Source: Streptomyces lydicus
Lineage (GTDB): Bacteria > Actinomycetota > Actinomycetes > Streptomycetales > Streptomycetaceae
DNA length: 64,000 nt
NCBI RefSeq assembly: GCF_000717345.1
Contig: NZ_JNZA01000017.1
Coordinates: forward strand, 1 to 64,000
Reading direction: 5' to 3'
The notes beneath the pieces were generated by a model that saw only the letters and a list, made by a program, of their open reading frames with translations, was not told the DNA's origin and ran no database searches. Below, in pieces: positions 57,774 to 64,000 of the stretch. How positions within the stretch are numbered: the stretch's first letter is position 1; every line of letters begins with the position of its first letter. A program made the translations under genes and the position numbers.

Positions 57774-58652
57774 TTGCCTGAGCCCGAAGTCCTGACCGAC
57801 CTCGACGTCGCCGGTACCGACAGGTACGTGATGCGGAAGTTGCCGGAGGTCACGCTTGCCTTCTGGGTCATGAAGACCGCCGCGACCACCCTCGGCGAGA
57901 CGGCCGGCGACCTCTTCGCCCAGACCCTCAAGCTCGGCTATTTCCTGACCACCATCGCGCTGTTCCTGCTCTTCGTGGTCACGTTGGTCGTCCAGCTCCG
58001 GTCCCGGCGCTACAACCCGTTCTTCTACTGGACCGTCATCCTGTCCACGAGCATGGCGGGCACCACGATGTCCGACTTCATGAACCGGGACGCCAGCGCC
58101 AAGTTCCTCACGGACGGCGCGAAGTCACTCGGCTGGGGACCGCAGGGCCTCGGACTGGGCTACCCCACAGGGGCCGCCATCCTGATCTCGCTGTTGGTCG
58201 TCATCTTTGTCATCTGGAAGTGCACCGGGCTGACGTTCGCCATCCGCGACATCGTCAGCTTCCGCGCGGAGGCGCTCTTCTGGGCGGCGATCCTCGTGTC
58301 GAACACGCTCGGCACGTCGATGGGTGACTTCCTCTCCGACAGCACCGGACTCGGTTATGCGGGTGGCGCGCTGCTCGTTACCGGTGTGCTCGCCGTACTC
58401 GTCGGCCTGATGCGGGTGCCCGCCGTGCCGAACGTGGTGCTGTTCTGGATCGCCTTCGTGCTCACCCGCCCCCTCGGAGCCACCGCCGGCGACTTCCTCA
58501 CCAAGCCGCTCGCCAAGGGCGGCCTCGACCTCGGCACGGCAGGCTCGTCGGCCGTGCTCCTCGCGATCCTGGTCGGCCTGATGGGCTACGCCCATGTTCA
58601 GGAGCGCCGGACCGCCGTCCCCCAGGACAAGAGCCTGACGGGCGCCTCCTGA
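57774..58652 (+). CDS. COG4705/DUF347 membrane protein (second paralogue)
   Basis: 292 residues with the same four-repeat plan: KLPEVTLAFWVMKTAATTLGETAGDLF, FYWTVILSTSMAGTTMSDFM, LFWAAILVSNTLGTSMGDFL, LFWIAFVLTRPLGATAGDFL. TTG at 57774 has AGAAGGGA upstream. It has its own copy of the regulatory box. Convergent with the histidine kinase gene, whose regulator is the candidate controller. Confidence 0.85.
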   Translation: MPEPEVLTDLDVAGTDRYVMRKLPEVTLAFWVMKTAATTLGETAGDLFAQTLKLGYFLTTIALFLLFVVTLVVQLRSRRYNPFFYWTVILSTSMAGTTMSDFMNRDASAKFLTDGAKSLGWGPQGLGLGYPTGAAILISLLVVIFVIWKCTGLTFAIRDIVSFRAEALFWAAILVSNTLGTSMGDFLSDSTGLGYAGGALLVTGVLAVLVGLMRVPAVPNVVLFWIAFVLTRPLGATAGDFLTKPLAKGGLDLGTAGSSAVLLAILVGLMGYAHVQERRTAVPQDKSLTGAS

Positions 58653-58679
58653 GCGGCGGCGCGAGGGCCCGGCGGCGTG

Positions 58680-58702
58680 CCCGCCCGGGCCTGCCGGGCG
58701 GG
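58680..58702. terminator. Bidirectional hairpin terminator
   Basis: Perfect 9-bp stem (58680-58688 with 58694-58702), 5-base loop, between the DUF347 gene and the convergent histidine kinase gene. Confidence 0.6.
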
Positions 58703-58724
58703 GACGGTGCCGGGCCCGGCACTG

Positions 58725-60113
58725 TCATCCGGCGGGCAGGCTGACCACGAAGCACGCGCCGGAGCTGTGCCCGGCGTCATGGGTGACCTCACCGCCGGCG
58801 GAGCGGGCCAGGCGCCGCGCGAGCGGCAGTCCGAGGCCCGCTCCGCCGTGTCCGTCCTCGGGGTCGGCGCGCCGGCCCGGCTGGAAGAGGTCCGCGGTGA
58901 ACGAGGCCGGGACGCCGGGCCCGTCGTCGATGACCGCCACACAGATGCCGTCGGGCCCCGGCGCGGCCTGGATGCCGACCCGGGTACGGGCGTAGCGCAG
59001 CGCGTTGTCGGTGAGCGTGGCGACGACGCGTTCCAGCAGTGCGGCGGGCGCCCCGGCCACCAGCGAGTCCGGGCCGGTCACCGTGATCGCGGGCTTCCCG
59101 GGAGCGCCGAGCCGTGCGGTGAGGCGGCGCAGCACGGCCATCACGTCCGCCGTGCCGGGTGCGGTGTGCGCGTCGGCCCGGGCGTCGTCGAGGACGGTGT
59201 CGCAGATGGTGCGCATCGAGTCGGCGGCATCCGCGATGGAGGCGTGCGCGGCGCGGGTTTCGGCGGTGGAACGGGGCCGGGCCTGCCACCAGTCGAGTTC
59301 GGCGGTGATCCGTGCCAGGGGGTTGCGCAGCTCGTGGGAGAGCTCCCGGGTGAGCTGCTGTTCGTGCCGCAGCACGGCACGGATGCGGTCCAGGAGTTCG
59401 TCCAGCGACGCCCCGAGCCGTGTCAGCTCGACGGGGCGGTCCCCGACGCCGAAGCGCTGTTCGGAGCCGACCACGCTCCATCGGGTGGCCTGTTCGGTCA
59501 TCGCCCGCACGGGGCGCAGGGCGCGCCCCACCGCCAGCCGGGTCAGGACGTAGGTGCAGGCCAGTACGGTGGCGTCCAGGGCCAGGGAGGCGACGAGCAG
59601 GGTGTCGGCCGAGGAGCGGTAGGGCGCGAGGTCCATGGCGGTGACGACAGCGGCGGTGGGCCCGGCGCCCGGCCGGACGTCGCCCACGGGCTCGGCGCAC
59701 AGGCGTATCGGGTCCCCGGCCGTCACCTCGGCGCAGTGTCTGCCGCCGCGCGCGGCGAGATCCGCCGCGGTGCGGGTGAGGGTGGCGCCGGGCGTGGTGG
59801 AGGCGGGGTGTTCCAGCAGCCGGGCGCCCGCGTAGATCCATACGTTGGTGTCGAGGACGGCGTCGTGCGGCGTCTCCAGGACGCGCACCGGGCGGTGGCG
59901 GGTGTCGACGGTCGCGGCCACGGCGGCGGCCCGGGTGTGCAGCTCATCATCCGCCTGCTGCTGGAGGTGCTGCCGGACGATCGCGTTGAACACGACGGTG
60001 AGGATCACCATCACCAGCGTGGCGGTGGTGAGCGCCACCAGCGACAGCCGGCCCCGCAGGGTGCGGGGGCGGCAGCGGGCGGCAGGCCCGGCGAGGCGGT
60101 TTCGGGCGGTCAC
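58725..60113 (-). CDS. Two-component sensor histidine kinase
   Basis: 462 residues. Spans at about 23-47 and 170-195 flank a 120-residue extracytoplasmic sensor with two cysteines (HCAEV, RLCAE) that could form a disulfide. HAMP about 196-245; HisKA with His260 in ELSHELRNPL; ATPase with Asn370 (TDNALRYA), D397 (DDGPGVP) and GGAGLGLPLARRLA. The GTG start overlaps the response-regulator stop by 4 bases. Partner of the regulator at 60110; the likely targets are the two DUF347 genes. Confidence 0.93.
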   Translation of the reverse strand: MTARNRLAGPAARCRPRTLRGRLSLVALTTATLVMVILTVVFNAIVRQHLQQQADDELHTRAAAVAATVDTRHRPVRVLETPHDAVLDTNVWIYAGARLLEHPASTTPGATLTRTAADLAARGGRHCAEVTAGDPIRLCAEPVGDVRPGAGPTAAVVTAMDLAPYRSSADTLLVASLALDATVLACTYVLTRLAVGRALRPVRAMTEQATRWSVVGSEQRFGVGDRPVELTRLGASLDELLDRIRAVLRHEQQLTRELSHELRNPLARITAELDWWQARPRSTAETRAAHASIADAADSMRTICDTVLDDARADAHTAPGTADVMAVLRRLTARLGAPGKPAITVTGPDSLVAGAPAALLERVVATLTDNALRYARTRVGIQAAPGPDGICVAVIDDGPGVPASFTADLFQPGRRADPEDGHGGAGLGLPLARRLARSAGGEVTHDAGHSSGACFVVSLPAG

Positions 60114-60775
60114 GACAGCCGGTGCCCGATCCCGCGGATGGTGCTGATCGTCAGGCTGCTTCCCGCCTCCCGGATCTTGCGCCGCAGCCGGCTCAGATAC
60201 TGGTCGAGGGTGTTGTCACTGACGTATGCGCCCTCGGGCCAGCCCACCCGGACCAGATCCCGTCGGCGCACCACCGCCCCGAGTCCGGCCATCAGCGCGG
60301 CCAGCAGCCGGAACTCGGTGGGCGTCAGCGCCACATCGACGCCCCGCACGCACAGGCCGTGGTGCACGGGATCGAGGACGAGGTCCCCGGTGGCCGTCGG
60401 CGCCGGGGGCCCGGAACGCTTGAGGGCGGCGCGCAACCTGGCGGCGAGTTCGGTGAGGTGGCAGGGCTTGGGAAGGTAGTCGTCGCCCCCGGCGGAGAAC
60501 CCGCTGAGGCGGTCGCTGAGCCGGTGGTGCGCGGTCAGGAAGACGACCGGTCCGAGGAACCCCTGTGCCCGCATCGCTTGGCACACGTCCCGTCCGTCCG
60601 CGTCGGGCAGCCCGACGTCCAGCACCACGGCGTCCACGCCGTCGCCGACCAGCCGCAGGGCGATGGCGCCGTCCTGTGCGGCCCGCGTGTCGAAGCACTC
60701 GTCGCGCAGCCCGCGCACCAGCACGTCCCGCAGGGCATGGTCGTCCTCGACGACCAGGATGGTGGGACGCAACAA
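60110..60775 (-). CDS. OmpR-family response regulator
   Basis: 221 residues. Receiver domain with the acidic pocket EDD (10-12), phosphoacceptor Asp53 in VVLDVGLPDAD and Lys103 in YLPKP; C-terminal OmpR-type winged helix (LTPTEFRLLAALMAG, YVSDNTLDQYLSRLRRKI). TTG start at 60775 with GAGGTGATC upstream; the next codon is also TTG. The kinase gene follows with a 4-base overlap. Winged-helix regulators of this type bind direct repeats with an 11-base period, as seen at 56649 and 57613. Confidence 0.93.
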   Translation of the reverse strand: MLRPTILVVEDDHALRDVLVRGLRDECFDTRAAQDGAIALRLVGDGVDAVVLDVGLPDADGRDVCQAMRAQGFLGPVVFLTAHHRLSDRLSGFSAGGDDYLPKPCHLTELAARLRAALKRSGPPAPTATGDLVLDPVHHGLCVRGVDVALTPTEFRLLAALMAGLGAVVRRRDLVRVGWPEGAYVSDNTLDQYLSRLRRKIREAGSSLTISTIRGIGHRLS

Positions 60776-61268
60776 TGATCACCTCACTGACTAGGGAAGT
60801 CCGTCCCCGTTACCGCGCCGGACGCGGCCCGACGGGCAGGCCGACACCCGAGGCCGGCCCTGGGCGCGCCCGGGTCACCACACCCCGAGCGACTACAAGC
60901 AAGTAGACGGTCTACCGCACTGTAGACGACGAGGGTGGCCGAGGCTTGTGAGTGAGGGCACAACACGCTCCCTCCGGTCTCCTGGCCTGCGAAAAGCCGG
61001 TTCGGCTCGCCCCGATCCCGGGCCCGACGGCGTCAGCACGGCGTGGCACTACCGCGTCGCCGAGGCCGAAACCGCGGAACCACGGAACCGCACGCCCGCG
61101 CAACCGCCGTACGGCAGCGTCGACCCGACAGGCGTAGGTGCAGCCGAAAGCATCATCTCCCCTTCCCTGCCGCCCAGTTGACCGCCCGTGAGGTGGTTTA
61201 GCAGATCTGGACAACAACTGAGCCCGAGGTGCCGTGCACCCTCCCGAGCGGGCGAACGGGCTGGCACG
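60776..61268. other. Divergent intergenic region with clustered GTAGAC half-sites
   Basis: GTAGAC (60903-60908), GTCTAC (60910-60915) and GTAGAC (60922-60927) give a 13-nt palindrome and an overlapping inverted repeat with a 6-base centre, a likely operator. It lies 128 bases upstream of the regulator start and 342 bases upstream of the next gene. No gene is seen in the rest of this interval. Confidence 0.5.
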
Positions 61269-61988
61269 ATGGCCAACATGACTTCCGGGTCGGTTTCACG
61301 CGCTGTGCGCGCCGCGATCTTCGCGGTGGTGTGCGTGACGACCGCGGCCCTGGGGCATGCGCTGATGTCCGCGCGGCCGTTGCCCTGGTGGGTCCTCGTC
61401 GCCGCACTCGGCGTAACGGGCTCGGCGGCCTGGTGGTCGGCAGGGCGGGAACGCGGCGGGTTCGTCGTGACCGGTTCTTCCGTCCTGGCACAGCTGGCGC
61501 TGCACTCCCTGTTCGGCCGGGTGCAGTCGTGCGGGGCCGGCCTCTGCCTGGAGAGCGCTCACGCCTCCTCGTCGACGCCGATGGGCGGCATGGCGGGGAT
61601 GAGCCGTCTGACGGACATGGCCGGCATGCAGGCACTTTCCACCGCACACACGGGCGCTCCCGGTGCCCTGCGCGAGGACTGGAGCCTGGCGCAGATGGTG
61701 CACGCCGGCCACGGCACTCTCGGCATGTTCCTGGCCCACGCGCTGGCCGCGCTGGTGTGCGGCTTGTGGATGTGGCGCGGCGAGGCGGCCGTGTGCCGGC
61801 TCGCCCGGAACGCCGCCGCGGAATGGTTTGCGCCCTTCCTGCTGGCCCTGGCGGCACTGGGCTGGACCGGCCTGAAGCCGACCGCCCGCCCGGCGGTCGG
61901 GGCCGCTCATGTCCCGTGCCTGCGTGGGGTGTTCCTGCACCACGTCCGCTTTCGCAGGGGCCCGCCGAGCCCGTCCTTCTGCTGCTGA
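61269..61988 (+). CDS. Membrane protein with methionine-rich loop
   Basis: 239 residues with about six spans (14-32, 38-55, 65-85, 150-175, 185-205 are clear). A loop at about 97-125 reads TPMGGMAGMSRLTDMAGMQ, a spacing of methionines found in copper-handling proteins, and the C-terminus is HHVRFRRGPP. Similar proteins in actinobacteria are unassigned. ATG 61269 is the first start before the spans; an in-frame ATG at 61188 would add 27 residues. A metal role is an inference only. Confidence 0.65.
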   Translation: MANMTSGSVSRAVRAAIFAVVCVTTAALGHALMSARPLPWWVLVAALGVTGSAAWWSAGRERGGFVVTGSSVLAQLALHSLFGRVQSCGAGLCLESAHASSSTPMGGMAGMSRLTDMAGMQALSTAHTGAPGALREDWSLAQMVHAGHGTLGMFLAHALAALVCGLWMWRGEAAVCRLARNAAAEWFAPFLLALAALGWTGLKPTARPAVGAAHVPCLRGVFLHHVRFRRGPPSPSFCC

Positions 61989-62347
61989 CCGCCCGCCCCG
62001 GGGCCTTCCCGGCGCTGCCCGGAATGCTGCGACGCCGTCTTGGACGCACCTGCCGTCAATGACGCGGTGTCGTCGATGCCGTCCGGGCCCCGTTCCCCTT
62101 TCCGCGAGGTGGCGGGCGGAGTACCGGCGGGTCCGCGCGACGGGCGCCCTTACGCGTCCGTGAGCGCAGCTGGACCACCCGCCGGCCCTTGGCCCCGCGG
62201 CCCTCCCGCCTGCCCGTAGCCGTACGCCTTTCGCGCGTCGTCCCTGGACGTACGTCGTCACCGGCCGTCGTACGGGTGCCGGAGTGCCGCTCACCGACGA
62301 GGCCGTGCCATGCCGTGGTGCGGCCCGCATCTCCCGAAGGACATGTG
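61989..62347. other. Intergenic region, no gene seen
   Basis: 359 bases between the membrane protein and the sigma-factor gene. GAAGG at 62336-62340 is the ribosome site for the latter. No supported gene, repeat or hairpin. Confidence 0.5.
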
Positions 62348-62350
62348 GTG

Positions 62351-62971
62351 ATGATTCCTGCCCTTGACGGTCTGGCCGGTGGCAAGCGGACGGCCGCGGA
62401 CGACGCGCAGTTGACGGCCCTGGCCCTGGCCGCCCGGGACGGTGACCCTGACGCCGTCGAGCGCTTCATCCGCTCCTCCCACCGCCATGTATGGCGGTTC
62501 GTGGCACACCTGAGCGGCGAAACGCACACCGCCGACGACCTCGCCCAGGAGACGTTTCTGCGCGCCCTCACCAGCCTGCCGCGATTCGCCGGCCGCTCCT
62601 GCGCCCGCACCTGGCTCCTGTCGATCGCCCGTCGCGTGGTGATCGACCGCTACCGCTCCGCCGCCGCCCGTCCGCGCATCGCCGACGTCGACGACTGGCA
62701 GGCGGTCGCGGAACACCGCCAGCCCCTCTGCCTGCCGGGCTTCGACGACGGGCTGGCGCTGAGTGAGTTGCTGGACGCGCTGGAGGGTGAGCGGCGCGAG
62801 GCATTCGTGCTCACACAGTTGGTCGGCCTGCCGTACGCGGATGCTGCGGCCGTCGTGGGCTGCCCCATCGGCACGGTCCGCTCCCGGGTGGCCCGCGCCC
62901 GCGCCGACCTCATCGCCTGGCTGACGTCCGCCGAGACCTGCGCACGGGCCTGCCAGACGTGCGCAGCGTGA
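62351..62971 (+). CDS. ECF-type RNA polymerase sigma factor with cysteine tail
   Basis: 206 residues. Region 2 (about 35-100; AVERFIRSSHRHVWRFVAHLSGETHTADDLAQETFLRAL) and region 4 (about 140-195; ALEGERREAFVLTQLVGLPYADAAAVVGCPIGTVRSRVARAR) are complete. The last residues, CARACQTCAA, form a C-x3-C-x2-C tail that could bind metal or form disulfides. No anti-sigma gene is next to it. ATG 62351 is used; GTG codons at 62345 and 62348 are closer to the ribosome site and possible. Confidence 0.87.
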   Translation: MIPALDGLAGGKRTAADDAQLTALALAARDGDPDAVERFIRSSHRHVWRFVAHLSGETHTADDLAQETFLRALTSLPRFAGRSCARTWLLSIARRVVIDRYRSAAARPRIADVDDWQAVAEHRQPLCLPGFDDGLALSELLDALEGERREAFVLTQLVGLPYADAAAVVGCPIGTVRSRVARARADLIAWLTSAETCARACQTCAA

Positions 62972-63215
62972 CCACTTCCGGTGGCGAGTGTCCCGGTCTC
63001 GCCGTCCCATGCCCTCGGCCTGGTCACTTCCGGAGCCGCCGCTCGCCAAGCTCACCTAGGATCCCGTGCTCCTTCCGGTTCACGCCGCCGAACCCAACGT
63101 ATGGCCAGGGTTGCCTGCCGCCGCCCGTTGCTCGGGTCCAACACCGAAGTGCGGGGCCTGGATTGCAGGCGGCGGTCAGCGCCACGGTTCCATGATCGGT
63201 GGGCGTGGTTCGGTG

Positions 63216-64000
63216 TCAGAGGGTTCGGGCCGCGGCGGCGTCGCGGAGGAGTCCGGCGAAGGTCAGGGCGGCGGGGGTGAGCGAGTGATCGGCCATGCGG
63301 ACCAGGAGGATGCGGCGGACGGGGGCCGGCGGCTGGAGGGGCAGGACGTTGACGCCGGGTCGGATGCCCTCCAGGGCCAGGGTGGGAGCAAGGGCGACGC
63401 CGATGCCGGCGGCGACCATGGCCTGGGCTTCCTGGTAGTCGTGGGCCTCGTAGGCGATGTGGGGCTCGAAGCCGACGGCGCGGCAGCCGCGGACGAGGGC
63501 TTCGGCCACCGGGTGACGGTCGGCGCGGGTGATCCAGGGGTCGTGTGCGAAGTCGGCGAGTGAGGCGGCGTCGCGGCCGGCGAGTGGATGGTGGTCGCTG
63601 ACGAGAAGAGCCGGCGGGTCATCGAGGAGTGGGGTGATGACGATGTCCTCCCGGTCGATTCGGCTCCAGTCGTAGTCCCACATCAGCGACATTTCGATCT
63701 CCCGGTTCTCCAGCATCGTCCAGAGCCCGGCGATGCGGGCGCTGCGGACGGTCAGCCGTACGTCGGGGTGGGCGTCCCGGAAGGCGATCACGGCCTGCGG
63801 GAGGAGCGAGGCGCCGACGGTGGGGAAGGTGCCGATGCGCAGCGTGCCCGCACGCAGACCGGCGTAGTCGGCGAGTTCGTTTTCCGCGGCCTGCAGTTCG
63901 CGTTCGATCCGTTGCCCTCGTTCGGCCAGCGCCCGTCCGGCGTCGGTGAGGGTGACGCCCCGGGCGTGGCGTTCCAGCAGGGGCTGGCCTGCCTCCGTTT
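63216..64000 (-). CDS. LysR-family transcriptional regulator, 5' end outside window
   Basis: About 261 residues are present. The window begins inside the DNA-binding domain (EAGQPLLERHARGVTLTDAGRALAERG), then the linker and both lobes of the effector domain (GTLRIGTFPTVGASLLPQAV; YEAHDYQEAQAMVAAGIGVALAPTLAL). The helix-turn-helix lies beyond the edge. It resembles the LysR protein at 33649 in its effector-domain opening. Target unknown. Confidence 0.88.
   Translation of the reverse strand, partial: TEAGQPLLERHARGVTLTDAGRALAERGQRIERELQAAENELADYAGLRAGTLRIGTFPTVGASLLPQAVIAFRDAHPDVRLTVRSARIAGLWTMLENREIEMSLMWDYDWSRIDREDIVITPLLDDPPALLVSDHHPLAGRDAASLADFAHDPWITRADRHPVAEALVRGCRAVGFEPHIAYEAHDYQEAQAMVAAGIGVALAPTLALEGIRPGVNVLPLQPPAPVRRILLVRMADHSLTPAALTFAGLLRDAAAARTL

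Overview
This window is a piece of a Streptomyces (or close relative) chromosome. The evidence is high GC with strong third-position GC bias, many GTG/TTG starts with AGGAGG-type ribosome sites, several apparently leaderless starts, and an actinobacterial gene order.

Positions 1-14180 are core. The 3' end of a 5S rRNA and its terminator come first, then a CDP-alcohol phosphatidyltransferase of the eukaryote-like cardiolipin synthase type and a GDP-mannose pyrophosphorylase fused to a degenerate phosphomannomutase domain. Next come DUF881-sbp-DUF881, a GarA/OdhI FHA protein, the MerR regulator FtsR, a DUF151 protein and a second MerR protein. This order parallels Mycobacterium tuberculosis Rv1822-Rv1832, but gcvH is missing and dinB plus a PRC-barrel gene sit before gcvP. 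gcvP is preceded by a tandem glycine riboswitch and a perfect 26-nt palindrome.

Positions 14180-26100 are mixed: a conserved hypothetical, a GCS2-type glutamate-cysteine ligase, a solute-binding-like lipoprotein that appears to have lost its VWA half, a CPBP protease, a PhzF protein, an NmrA reductase divergent from a double-AsnC regulator, and an insertion scar (orphan TnsA-like endonuclease cut by an IS630 remnant) next to a PadR regulator with a clear operator.

Positions 26100-44130 hold small-molecule and transporter genes with their regulators: a Clp-N protein with a structured leader, three EamA exporters (one behind a leaderless polyproline mini-ORF), three split-barrel flavin-binding proteins, MocR, LysR, MerR and TetR regulators, two GNAT acetyltransferases, a matB plus fused carboxyltransferase operon, and a degenerate isochorismatase.

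Positions 44130-64000 are accessory: a Rieske lipoprotein, an S9 peptidase, a LodA/LodB quinoprotein oxidase operon, a large M48-type membrane protein, a luciferase-like oxidoreductase and an MFS exporter. Two DUF347 (COG4705) membrane paralogues each have the same PhoB-like direct-repeat box and lie beside a two-component system, which suggests a self-contained regulon. The window closes with a methionine-rich membrane protein, an ECF sigma factor with a cysteine tail and a LysR gene cut by the window edge.
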